The notes under the pieces were generated by a model that was not told where the DNA came from, did not search any database, and saw nothing but the letters and a program-made list of their open reading frames with translations. From Sporodiniella umbellata (lineage: Eukaryota > Mucoromycota > Mucoromycetes > Mucorales > Rhizopodaceae): a stretch of DNA of 64,000 bases. Of the stretch, positions 24,806 to 36,262 are shown one piece after another. The stretch is from contig JAIXMR010000054.1 in NCBI GenBank assembly GCA_025677835.1, forward strand, positions 103,300 through 167,299, in the 5' to 3' direction. Numbering within the stretch: the first letter of the stretch is position 1; every line of letters starts with the position of its first letter. A program made the translations under genes and the position numbers.

Positions 24806-25417
24806 GCAAGCGAGATTAAACGGATGTTATTGTTTTCAAAAACAACTCAGAAAACGCGCCCGCATACAAAAAAAATCGAAAAAATATAGAAAAAAATTTA
24901 GAATTCCTTAATTTGTTTTTTTCTGGGAGCTGTTACCCCAATCGTTTATTTTTTTCTTTTCTTTTCTTTTGGATGCCATTGAGAAACGGCTTTCAATTGA
25001 ATTTTGGTTGAACTGTTTGAAAAGCTACTTTAATATAAACATAGTGTGGCCAAAGCTTTTTTTTTTTCAAATTTCGCTTTTCTTTTCTTTCTTTTTATCA
25101 CATTTACTCTCTCACTCCCAAATGAAGTAGTACAGAAAACGCATTAGGGAAAGGCTAATTTACACGGCAAAAAAAAAAAGTGCCTGAACTTGTTTGAGCT
25201 TAATTTTTTTTCTCCGTCTTAATGAATATACTCGGGCGAAGAACAAACCTGGTGTCACTTTAATATACTTTTAGGTTACTTTTTTTTTTTTTTTTTAACA
25301 TATAAATACAGTACCGCGTTTTCTTCTATTCTTTGTTTTTTTTTTTTCTTATTCCATTTTAATTGTTTCTCTCTTATATCTACGCTGGTCGTTTTTTATT
25401 CTATTCAATTAATCACA
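19794..25417. other. 5.6-kb gene-poor region
   Basis: AT-rich sequence with many homopolymer runs and an adjoining T11/A19 inverted pair near 22765. Open stretches of 60-140 codons exist (for example near 21573-21770 and 22679-23098) but lack good starts, family resemblance or splice logic, and several run through homopolymers. I found no tRNA A/B boxes and no spliceosomal RNA motifs. A motif at 20808-20840 resembles one at 2328-2360 (see findings). The right end is the promoter of the second DPBB gene. Confidence 0.5.
25301..25306 (+). promoter_or_regulatory. TATA box of the second DPBB gene
   Basis: TATAAA, just after a T-run, 112 bp before the ATG at 25418. CT-rich tracts fill the interval. 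Confidence 0.55.
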
Positions 25418-25840
25418 ATGTCTCGTTCTCTCACCTTATTGTTGCTTACTCTTTTAATCGCATTTGCCTGTGCTGCTCCCATTACAACTAGAGACACATT
25501 GGAAAAAAGAGGTGGTACCAAGGGTACTTTTAAAGGCACTGGTACTTGGTTTTTGCCTGCCAGCGAAGGTGGTGATATGGGTGCCTGTGGAAAAAAAGAA
25601 GGCAACAAGTCTATGATTGTAGCCATGAACCGTCCCCAATACGGTAACACCAGCAAGAAATCAAAGTGGTGCGGAAAGAAACTCAAGATCAAAGGTCCCA
25701 AAGGCTCCGTCACAGCTACTGTAAACGATGCTTGCCCCGAATGTAAAAAAGGTGACCTCGATTTGACTCCGATTGTTTTCAAGAAGGTTATTGGCGACAT
25801 GAACAAAGGTGTTGGCAAAATCACTTGGCACGCTGTCTAA
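25418..25840 (+). CDS. Small secreted double-psi beta-barrel protein, paralogue
   Basis: Single exon, 140 residues. Signal peptide MSRSLTLLLLTLLIAFACAAP is followed by a short propeptide ending in EKR, a Kex2-type site. The mature part has GTFKGTGTWFLPASEGGDMG, MIVAMNRPQYGN and VNDACPECKKGDLDLTPIVF. It aligns over its whole length with the protein at 10751, but the Asp-Thr-Cys there is Asp-Ala-Cys here. The Lys-rich surface (KKSKWCGKKLKIKGPKG) suggests a basic protein. Likely cell-wall or extracellular; enzymatic activity is uncertain. Confidence 0.88.
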   Translation: MSRSLTLLLLTLLIAFACAAPITTRDTLEKRGGTKGTFKGTGTWFLPASEGGDMGACGKKEGNKSMIVAMNRPQYGNTSKKSKWCGKKLKIKGPKGSVTATVNDACPECKKGDLDLTPIVFKKVIGDMNKGVGKITWHAV

Positions 25841-27519
25841 AACATCCAAATCATTCATTTGATTGTATACATCTTTTTTTTTCGACTATAGAAACCATTA
25901 CATTCATTCATTCTCTTTATACATAATGTATTTCTTCCCTTCCATTCATTCCGCTTTTTTTCTCATCTTTGCCGATAAAGATGTCATTCCCCATCATTTA
26001 ATAAAAAACAAATCGATAACCTCAAAAAAAAAAAAAAAAAAACTTCTTATTGTGAAACTTTTATGTGTGGTATAAGTAAAATGTTTATCAAAGTATGTAG
26101 TCAACTAGAGATTTGATTTGTCGTGGCATGTGTCAATTTGGGGTGTCTACCGTGCTTTATTTTTTCTTTTACAAGAACCCAAAACTACTCAATTGAGCTC
26201 AACCCTGGCAAATAAGAAGATGAATTGTTCTAGAGTATCTATTCCCATTTCTTATTGAATATAACTTATAAATAGTATATTCACTACTATATAGCTACAA
26301 CATGACTTTCATCCATATCTATGATATGGAGTTCACTTATGAAGTTTGTAAAATAACCAGTGGTTGTACCCTTTGACATTCATTCTCGTTATCTTTCTCA
26401 ATACCATTGTACTCTTCAGACGTTACAGTGTAACTCAAAGGTATACAACTGTCTAGGTAAAGACTTTATTTGTGCCCATCAGTCTTTTGTTTATTTACAA
26501 CAAGATCCAAAAGATCTTTTACGACTTCAATCGATTCTTCAGCAAAGCTATTCAGGTTTGAAGGGAATATTGTTGTTTTTATCTTCATAATATGAAAATA
26601 ATCGGATTTTTAAGATACAATGCACAAGTACATTTGGAAACTCATAACAATAAGAAAAGAATAGGTTCTTCCTAGATCGATTACGTTCTGATTTATAACT
26701 GAGCTTAGTAAAGCTTTTGAAGCTACAACAACCTTTCTTTTGTCTGAAGTATTTTTGTGTTGGACATTCTTACGCAGCTCTATCATAGCCGTGGTGTAAA
26801 CTTACTGATGGTTATTCCTTTTGACCTGGTGACTGTAATCTTTATTAGCTTGGTCATTTTTACAGCTTTTTTTTTACTATCTTTTGCTGCAGCTTGTTTG
26901 TGGAGATTTAATTCTCTCAAAGTGACAAAATTTACCATCCTAACTGTATCTCTGCATTCGTGAGTCTGTGTGAAACGCGCCCGCGCCACACCTTGGTAAA
27001 AAAAAAAATTATCATTTTTTACACGTGTAAGGTTACTTGTAATGTATTTTGTTCAACCTGTATTAGAATCGTAATACAAATGTCCTATAAATGTCGTAAT
27101 TTTTACAAGAGTTTCTTTGCCGATTGTTTTAAAAGATCGAATTTACTATCATGGCCCTTTCACATTCAAAAGAAAGATTTCGCAGGTCATTAAAAAAAAC
27201 ACATCCTTGTTTGGAGTTTTCTTGGATTTTTTGTACTATTTTCAAATTAACTTCTTTTGCACATTTCAATAAGACCGCGATTGACGTATCAAGAAAAAAG
27301 AAAAACATATCTATAACCAATGAAATTCAATATCTATTTACCAAATCAAATACACATTGACGCTAAAAAAGAAAAAAAGGGCCGCAACAAAATAAGCTGA
27401 GTCAAAGAAAACAGAAAAAAAATTTTATATTAAAAAGTCTAGAAAATGAAAAAAGAATGATAGAAATAAGACACAGACGCATACACACACACGCTTTACG
27501 TACAATTTTTTTTTTCTAT
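25841..27519. other. Intergenic region, 1.7 kb
   Basis: 3' flank of the DPBB gene and 3' flank of the convergent Oxa1 gene. It contains an A-run at about 26024-26042 and short open stretches with no family resemblance. No gene supported. Confidence 0.55.
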
Positions 27520-28823
27520 TTAAAATCTACGTTTAGCAGCTCTTCTGGCAGCGGCAGCAGCTTGTTGTCTTTCACGGATGGCGCGTTCTTTCTCTTGTTT
27601 ATCAAACAATTTCTGTTGGTCTTTAAAGTTTTCCATGAAGCCTTTAGTGTCTTTTTGAAGTTCAGCAGGTCTTTTGATCAATAAGGGAATGTTCAAGGCT
27701 TTACGCATACTTGGGCTCTTGAGGGCCAAAATTTGTCCGATGGAAAACACGTTTGACGTAATCCAGTAAATGAATACACCACTGGGCATCCATGCTGTGA
27801 AAGGTAATGCAACAATCGACAAACCACGGAACAAGTTCTTCATACCTTTGCTCTGAGGGTTGGCGGCTCCTGTTTCCGTTCCAGCTTCCAATACGGCCAT
27901 CATACCTGCAGTACTGATGACAGGAAGAATATAGTAGGGATCTTTAGCAGCCAGATCTGTGAACCATAATGCTCCTTCGGAACTCAACCCAGGCACAGGT
28001 ACTTCAGCCATGCCACGGATAGCCATGAAAAACGAGATCATCACTGGCATTTGTACCAAAGGAAGTCCCAACGACTTCATTGGGTGACATTCATTCTTTT
28101 TGAACAAGCTTTGGATTTCTTTACTGTATCGGTCTACTGAAAATGAGTCTCCTTGGGCTTGTGCGGTCTTGAGATTGTCCATAATACGTGTGACATCAGG
28201 GTTGATGTTCATTAGTTTGGCATTGTTTCTCTGGATCTTGATCATCAAGGGCAAAAGGGCTACACGTACAGTCAAGGTTGCTAAAGCAATTGTTCCCCAC
28301 CAAGGCAAATCACTCATTACGTGAATATATTCAAACATAGCTTCTAAAGCGCCTACAGGTGTGTAGTTACATAGCCCAAGTGCTTTGAATTCTCCTAACT
28401 GTGCAGTGGAATGCAACAAGGCATCAGGTGCAGAAGTCTGTGCAGCTTGCTGAATCATCGTCTGGGCCGAATCGCTCACACTTTCTACTGTTTCCTCTTT
28501 GGATCCTTCAGTACTCATCCAGCGAACACTTTCAGTACCCAGTCCTAGTGCTGGAACACCTTGCTTTCTAAAGGACTTTAAAGCTAACCCTCTCGTACCA
28601 TTCGAGCGTGCCATCAAACCAGTAGACAACTAAATCATGAAACGTTTTTGTTATGTTTCAGGTTTCATTCATCTCCATGTCATTCTCTTTATATCTATAC
28701 AACTCACCCTACGAAGACTTTGATTCTGAATAGATCTATAACAAACAGATTATTAAGCTTTTTCATGTATATGTATAAACGAGACAATTACCTTGTGGCA
28801 GTAAAAATTTTGGAAGCAAACAT
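27520..28823 (-). CDS. OXA1: Mitochondrial inner-membrane insertase Oxa1
   Basis: Three exons (28823-28792, 28735-28708, 28629-27520) give 389 residues. The first two exons encode a basic, hydroxylated presequence (MFASKIFTATRSIQNQSLRR). The YidC/Oxa1 core follows with its transmembrane helices: PWWGTIALATLTVRVALLPL, LVQMPVMISFFMAIRGMAE, and MPSGVFIYWITSNVFSIGQI. It ends in a basic tail (ARRAAKRRF) of the kind that binds mitoribosomes. Oxa1 inserts mitochondrially made subunits such as Cox2 into the inner membrane. The start was placed by following two short 5' exons upstream of the large exon, which itself begins without an ATG. Confidence 0.95.
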
Positions 28824-31600
28824 TTTTCTCTTCTTCTTTTTATGTAGTTGGTAATTTAAGAAAAAGGATAAGCAAACAAATATTGACAGACCAACAAGGG
28901 GTCTATACTATTGACAGTTTCCTGTCCATTTTTTTTTTTTTAATAAAAACAAGTCACTTTTGTATGTGTGTGGGTTTTCTTTTACAGAGGTTTATTATAG
29001 AAAAAAAAAGGCAAGCAAAAGAAACATTTACAGGTTTGATTTAGTGTCTCGTTTTGTTTTTGTTCCGTATAGCTCTTGTATTCTTGAGAGTCTCAAAAAT
29101 CATGCCTCTTTCTGAAATAAACAGGGGGATTGATTGACAGCTGAAAGGACCACCGAAAGAAAAAGCTTAATTTTTCGCCTCTACACACACACCATTCTTT
29201 AGTCACAGACAAAATACGATGCGTTGACTTTACTTTTTCTGTTTCTTCAAAGGAAGATGATCAGAACTCTTTGAAAAGCAAGCTGCTGTCGGCTATATAA
29301 AATAACAGATGTTTGTTCTGTTCAAGCGTACCTTAACCAATCGTAAAGTTCGGCGGGCGGATATAGTTAGTTACACAGGGGAAATAAGTATCTACTAAAA
29401 AAAAAATTATTGTCAAAAGCCTTGAAGAGGTTGCTTTGTCAAGCGAGATTGAATCTTTGTTGGTTTGCGGTACTATGAAAACCGCCTTAGTTTGATCTAA
29501 ACATCTTTCTTTTTTTCTCGAAAAACAAAAAATAGCTTATTTCTCCTATTAAAAACTACAGGTAAGGATTTAAATGAGTATGGTAGTTGGGAAGAATATA
29601 ATAAAATGCCTCCTCAAATATGTCAAATTGCGCTTTGAATAGTGAAAGTAGCAAGAAAAAAGCTTTATATATAACATTAAAGGACGCAGCTTCTCTTTGT
29701 CTGGGTATAGTATTTATCAACATGGCTTAACGAGCAAAAGTATTGATAGTTGTTATTCCTACAAGCGTTACAGCATATATTGGCCAACACCAACTTCAAG
29801 AGCCTTAGGCATATTTATTCTAATTTTTCCAAACAGAATATATATGCTGTGTATAACGCCTTTGTTTTTATTTTCATGTTTCTATACAAAGAAACTAAAA
29901 ATTCTGTTTTTGGAATGAGAAAAAAAAATTCCGTTAGATTTCGGCGTGCTTAGTATTATTATCATTAGCACTTTTTCCTTATTGACATAATACGCCGTTT
30001 TGAAAAAAAAAAAAAAAAAAAAAAAAAAACCGCAACATTGTATCAGCTTTAATTTAAAGTTGCAAGAAAAAAAGACGCATCAAATAGTGAGTAAAGTAAC
30101 ACATGGATAATTGAGACTAAATATACTTTGAAACAGTGCTTATTAAGTAAAACCTACCTTTTTATATACAAAAAAGAACTATAGGAAAAAGCAATAACAG
30201 TAGACATAATAATTCGATGGCCAATCATCTGAAAACAAGGCATGTTGTAGTTTAAAAAAGTTTGGAAAGTCATTTATGCATGTGTACATGCACTACTGTC
30301 TTTCTCTTGAGCTCTTTCTATACGACATCTTCAAGCAAGTGGTCTGTTTGAAATCAAACAAAAAAATACAAACTCTGAAACATGAAAAACCTCGCCAATG
30401 TTTCAAGAAAAACAGCGCTGTGAATAGGGGGCCTTATTCTTTAAAAAAGAAAAATAAATAGAAGTAATATATGTTGGATGATGGTGTTTAAAATCAAAGA
30501 AGCGTTTCAAAAATAGAAATCAAATTTTTTTGTGGTAGTCATTCAGCACCCCCTTTGCAAAGTGTTTTTGGTTAGACGATTGCGCCTTTAACGAAAAGAA
30601 ATTAAATATTTTTAGCTTGAATGGTCTCCATAAGAGTCTTTTACAAATTGCAATGCCGAGGCTGTAATTTTGAGTGTGTTACTTCTAAAGTCCGTTTTCT
30701 ACGTCTCTTCCTTCTCTAGCTTTAACTTTTTTTTTTTTTTTTTTTTTTTTGCAAAGCTCATTCATAAAAAAAAAAGCTGAAAAAAAACAAGGCTCTATAG
30801 CCGCTACAAAGACAAATAGCTGAAAAAAGCTGATATTTTAAAATGTTTTGACCAACTGAATAGAGAGCTGAGTAATATTCAAAGTATTGTCTCCAACTCT
30901 CAATACAAGGCATATTCCAGCTTCTCGATATACGTAAAAATAAAAGCAAAAAACAACGTTACTACCATCTATTACATATATAATAAGTATAGATGTATTG
31001 TATGCTGTTTATATATATGGCATACTGAAAACAAAGTCGACTTCAGGGCCCGTTTTGGTTTAGTTAATGTACAAAAATCGCAGGTCTTTTTGCGATACAA
31101 AACCGCGCCTAACTTTACACGTTTTTGCTTGTAACCATTCTATACTCTTAAAATAATATGGTTCATCAATATTGTCAATAGCCAAAAAACACTTGTGTTT
31201 AAAGACGCGCCTTTTTTTTTTCTACCACGTCATTTCAGTAATTACATAGTCGAAGAAAAAATCCTGTTCATTTGACATAATGTGGTAAGGAAAGATATTT
31301 TGAAAAGACAAAAAACTTTTTGAACGCTACAAAAGTAACTGATCAGATGAGCCCCATCTTTGTAGATAGCCAATATGCTACTTTGTAACTTTTGCTATAT
31401 GGTAGAGGTTTAAAAAAGAGCAGTGAAGGAGTAAGATGTATTTTTAAATTTTTCTTTTGTTTACTTCAGGAAGTTGAAAAGCAAAGAGAAAGGTTTAAGC
31501 AAACAGTGATTGTATGCTAAAAGTAAAAAAAAAAAAGGGTATTTTTCATGTTTTTTTCTTTTCTCGTTTCTTTATGTGTTCCGTCTTGTTTTACAGAAGC
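28824..31600. other. Gene-poor region left of the RNA island
   Basis: AT-rich, with A-runs at 30006-30029 and T-runs at 30729-30750. Short open stretches have no family resemblance. A CCAAT-type element and GC patch (CCAATCGTAAAGTTCGGCGGG) occurs at about 29337. No gene supported. Confidence 0.5.
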
Positions 31601-31628
31601 TATGAGGAGCCCCTCTTTCTCTTCTGGT

Positions 31629-32230
31629 AATCAACTCTGGTTGGTCGCCTACTCTTTGATTATTCTGCAACCTAGCATAAGTGTCTTGTATACGCGTAAG
31701 TACAGATAATGAAGCGGCTACAGAGGTATGACTTATTTCATGCAATGCGACAAGAAAACCCTACTCGTTATCGTCGATTAAAGCTTTGGTGCAGCGCAAA
31801 CGGCGTTGACCTCTGTACTTTTGTTGGGAAGTACAGAGTATTCTGAAGGCTGAGCAGAGCCAGAGTCCTATGGCTGCAAGGAAACGGGTCTGGAGACGCA
31901 GCATATGCATATGGGATGTTATTACAATTCTTTTTGATGATCAGTGAACTAAGCTTGGGCGAACCTACTTAGTAGGAGGTACGTTTGTGTATCGGGTAGA
32001 GATGCCAAAGAGTGAACCTATGCTGCACCCTAAAAAATAGTGTACAGGGCTTAAGGAATTGAGTTCCTATTCACTAGCGCTTGGATGATCTTGAGGGTAT
32101 AGGAGTCGTAAAGCTCTGAAAAGTGTGTAGGACCCTGGAGGTTTGCGGTGTCGAACTGAACCTCGTACTAATGCTTGCAACCAGGGCTCTTGGTAGAATC
32201 AGATATACTCTCACCTACTCGTGGTTGATT
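31629..32230 (+). ncRNA. Candidate RNase P RNA
   Basis: A GC-richer, hairpin-dense island in a 5.9-kb gene desert. No frame is open. Order of features: closing helix AATCAACT (31629-31636) with GGTTGATT (32223-32230); perfect 10-bp hairpin CTCTGTACTT/AAGTACAGAG (31811-31840), a P3-like stem; CR-I-like GGAAACGGGTCTGGAGAC (31880-31897); CR-II-like CAGTGAAC (31942); CR-III-like AGAGATGCC (31998-32006); CR-IV-like TACTAATGCTTG (about 32166); CR-V-like GAATCAGATATACTCTC (32196-32212). GTCTGG of CR-I can pair with TCAGAT of CR-V to form P4. These match the order in human RNase P RNA as I remember it. It is longer (about 600 nt) than usual (350-400). RNase MRP RNA is the main alternative. Confidence 0.62.
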
Positions 32231-32260
32231 CTATATATCATCGAAAAAATCCAAACATTC

Positions 32261-32267
32261 TTTTTTT
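32261..32267 (+). terminator. Possible Pol III terminator (T7)
   Basis: A run of seven T on the + strand, 30 bp after the closing helix of the candidate RNase P RNA, as expected for a Pol III transcript. T-runs are common here, so this is weak on its own. Confidence 0.35.
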
Positions 32268-34701
32268 GAGAACTGAAATGGGTACCTTTCTTTTATAGCT
32301 TTTTCTACTGCTGTTTGAATAAAACTGTGTTTTTTTTTATTTAGCTTTATCTCTAATTTTTTTTGCTAGAAATAATTTCTATTCTGACATGGCGTTTACT
32401 ACCTTTTGTCTTTTTATTGCTGCTGCTAAATTTGTTTTGCAATAACCCTTAGTTGTACAAAATTAAAGAAAATGACCGTGTAAATTGGCAATATCTACTC
32501 TCAAAGTATTACACCTCAAATTAATCCAACCAGTACATAAAAGAAATAGAGATGAGATTAAAGATTCCCGATGTAAAACTTGATTTTTATAAAACCTTGT
32601 CCCCTTTTTTTTTATACAAGTACAAAAGCTTACACAGAATAAAGAGCAGACCTTAGTAGTCTCGACTATAAAATTGAAGGCAGGTTGTTCACATGAAGTA
32701 TGCTTTTTCTTGATAGTATTGCTACCAAAAACGTTTAGAAATTTTTTTTTTTTTAGCAATTACGGTTATACAAGTATGTTGAGTCAATCATAGCGGACGA
32801 AAACGGGAGATTAGCGAAAATGTGTAAAAACGTATTTTTCTATCTTTTAGAAGAAAAATATAAAAAGAAAAGTGCACAAATAAACAACACCTTCTGACCT
32901 TTTGCCACGTTTTCGCCTTGAAAAAAGGTTAAAATACATTCAGTTCGTTTGCTATTTTGTTCAATACTAGAGAATATCTGGAGAAACACTGATTTAAAAC
33001 AGCCTCAATCCTCGCTCGTCTTTTTTGAAATTTTTTTTCATACTTAGAAAGCCCCTTGCTCAAAATAATATGGCTTATAAATTGACATCTGACGTAAAAA
33101 AGAATATGTCTTTCTTTTGATAGCACAGTAAAGAAATTAAAGACGCAGTTGGACGTAAATTAGTTTAAGCCAGAGAATTTTAATAAAATCTGGTTTTTTT
33201 TCTCAGTTTTATTTTACTGTTTGTTGCTTTCTTTTTCAAAGTATGATTTTCACTTTAGAAATGACCCAATTACTTTCTTTAAAAGGAAATGTCTAAATCG
33301 GGACTCGATAGTTTTTGGCTGCAATCCAACTCCTTGCTCCAGGCACATTTGTTTATTTTCAAAAACAAGAGTAGTTTTTATGGTTTAACTGTACTTTAAG
33401 ATAATAGAAGCGAAATAAAAAGTATCCAATTGTCTTTTAGCTTTTTATTCCCCCTCTAACAAAGAGCGGTTTCGATTAACATATTATTGAGAACTACCAA
33501 AACGGGTGTTTCATTTTTATTTTGATCTTAAAAAAATAATAGTTTTATGCTTATTAAACCTTTTGAAGTAAAGTATTATCTTCAAAGCTGCTATTATAAT
33601 TGAACGATTTTATTTTGTTGGTGTAAACACATTTTTATATTCTCTTTCTTTGAAAAAAGACAGAAAGTTTCGGCTTACATCCAATGCCTATGGAAAAAGA
33701 TAAGGTGGTTAGATTAAACCTGAACTAGATCCAAGGCTTTCTGCTATGACTGATTTTGCTATTTTTGATGACGGTTTATTGCTTAATTAAGTTATTTTTT
33801 GATATTGAAACAAAAAGTCCTACAAAAAACGATTTATAAAAGCTCCACATATACATAATGCTTTGCTATGCGGTTAACTGATATATTTATTATGAAATAA
33901 TAAAGAGCTGCGCTATAACAGCAAAGTTTATTGGCCCTTTTTTCAAAATTCAATTTGGAAACAGCTTTTTGAGATTCTTGAAAGAGTAAAACTAGGAACA
34001 ACAATAAAAACAAACGAAAAAGCAAATCGACTAAAGAAAAGTAGTCCAGAGTGTATCTCTGCAATATCACATTTTATATTTGACTCAACAAGCTTCCTTT
34101 CTTATTCTTTTAAAAAGTAATTCCTATATCTCAGTTTGATTTGATACAACTTGGGGAGCATAAAATTTTAATTGATACTGCTTCAAATTACTATTAAGTG
34201 GTACTTGTACTAATTTAGACAAGCCGTTTTTTTCTTTTTTGCCAAATATTGGTAATTTTTCCTATTGTAGCTGTAAACTTCCATATACTGTATTTGATAC
34301 AGAGGTTTATTTAAAAATAGTCGTAGATGATTCACGAGAGAAAATTAGGCATTTAATTGATAGTAATGGCTTGGTATTAGTCATGTTATTAGAATCTGAG
34401 TTTTTTGATGCTAAGTCTAGATGCATCACCAAGATAGCATAGGACGCAAGCAAGAGGGAAAGAAAATTCATTCTGAAGGATAAATCTCAATTTACGCCTA
34501 TTTATATACCAAAAAAACAAACAAATAAAAAGATAGGCAGCTTTCAAGACTACTGGTCTTATATGAGGTTGACTTTCATTTGACACAAACCTGCTCAATA
34601 CAAAATGAGCTAGTCACATCATTTCTCTCTAAATCGGTATTTTAATTCAGCGAAAGCTGTCAATGGTCTTTTTTTTTGTGTGAACAGTAATATCAATACA
34701 A
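32268..34701. other. Gene-poor region right of the RNA island
   Basis: AT-rich, with short open stretches on both strands that show no family resemblance. The right end is the 5' flank of the YL1/Swc2 gene. No gene supported. Confidence 0.5.
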
Positions 34702-36034
34702 ATGTCTTTTGCAACAGAAAGAAAAAAACGTCCTAATGCTGGTAGCCGGTATATTCATGCTCGTAAACGTACGCGAGCTTCGTTTTTATTTTGCTTGAAA
34801 CATTAAAGCAAACAAACAGAAAGACTAACCTTGCACGCATTTCCTTTTTCTTTTTTTTTAAAAATGTAGAATGAATGCATTGCTTAATCAAGAAATAGAA
34901 ATGGAGGAGCTGTTTGAATATCAAGAGAGTGACAGCGATCAAGAATTCTCAGGACTTGGTAAACAAAAAACAATAAAGGGTGGGAAAAGAAGCTGGGAGT
35001 ACTGACAAAAAAAAAAAAAGGGTTGCAAGAAGAAGAGGATAAAGTTGATTCGGATTTCGACCTTGATTCTTCTGAAGGGGAGAAGGAGCATGAAGAAGAA
35101 GGAAAAGCTTTAGACAAAGAAATAGCCAAAGAAGAAAAGAAAGTAAGCAAAAAGAACGGCCTGTTGTTTTTCTAAATCATCCAGTCCCGTAAAAATGCTC
35201 TACCGAATACAACTATCAAAACACCTCGTAAGCCAGCGGAAAGAAAAAAAAGAAAAAAAGAAGAGTTATCCGAGAACTACGAAGAGCGCGGAGTAAGGCA
35301 GTCCTTTCGACGAAACACAATGTTGAATCGCATATTACTGGAGGGTCAACTGAAGGAAGATCAAAAGAAAAAGGTTGGACAAAATAAATCTGTTTCGTTT
35401 TGAAAGCAAATGCACTAAAACCAAGAGGAAACGTCAATCTAATCTGTAGGCAGCGCAGCCCAAAAGAGAAAAGACTGTGAGTTATGAGATGACCCAAGAG
35501 GAGCTGATAGCAGAAGCATTGGTGACTGAGAAGAAAAACATGTCGTCGTTGTTAGAATGGCAAAAGAAAGAAGAAGAAAGACAGGCTAATGCAAAGATAA
35601 AAGAAAAAAAGGAGCTAGAGAAGCCGTTTGTAAGATACCATTCCTATATTGAAAGATGCGAGGAAAGTACAAGCGGGGATGATGAAAAGGAAAAGGACAA
35701 AAGCTTGACAGAGCCCATGGGAAGAAACCTTATTACATTTATGGAAAGCATTGAAAAAGAAGACCCAGAAGATTTGGAGTTCACAGGACTAGTGGGCGAT
35801 CTTGCGTCCTGGTTGGATAAAAATCCAAAACCAAACAAACCAATCGCATGTCCTATTTCTGGTAAGCCTGCTATTTATAAAGAACCTCGTACAGGCGTAC
35901 ACTATGCCGATGTACAGTCTTATAAAAAAATACAGTCTTGTCTTAAGAACCAAATGAGATGGTCTTCTACATTGGATCTTTATCTTGGAGATCTACCCAG
36001 CGCAGGCGGTGTTCCGGAAAGTTGGGACTCCTGA
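34702..36034 (+). CDS. SWR1-complex subunit YL1/Swc2 (VPS72)
   Basis: Five exons (34702-34748, 34870-34958, 35021-35142, 35185-35373, 35450-36034) give 343 residues. It starts ATERKKRPNAGSRMNALL, the YL1 signature, followed by acidic segments (FEYQESDSDQEF; DSDFDLDSSEGEKEHEEE), the basic block TIKTPRKPAERKKRKK, and the YL1 C-terminal domain CPISGKPAIYKEPRTGVHYA. YL1/Swc2 is the H2A.Z-H2B chaperone subunit of the SWR1 chromatin remodeller, and the acidic N-terminus fits histone binding. The second intron ends in an A-run directly before its AG. Confidence 0.93.
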
Positions 36035-36262
36035 AATAAAATGTAATTATTGGTTGAAATCGCTGTTAGTCATTTTTACAAAGTAAGAGCGGCACATGAT
36101 GTGTGGGGAAGAAATTGTCCTTTTTAAGACTAAGAATTCCCAGCATCCTGTGTTACATGGAGGCTTTTTAGATCAACCCAATATATATATGTTGATATAC
36201 AAAAAAAAAAAAACATTTTTATATAAAGAGTTGTTTGTTTACACTTCTTCCTTCTTTCCACA

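Noticed and set aside
20000..25400. tRNA or spliceosomal RNA genes in the desert
   Set aside because: I looked for B-box (GGTTCGAATCC-type), U1, U2, U4, U5 and U6 core motifs and saw none that fit.
26360..26590. 76-codon open stretch with mixed composition
   Set aside because: No ATG start, no upstream exon that fits, and no family resemblance; left as intergenic.
31629..32230. Telomerase RNA or SRP RNA as the identity of the structured island
   Set aside because: No 1.5-repeat telomere template was seen and the SRP helix-8 motif order is wrong, while five RNase P-like blocks occur in order.
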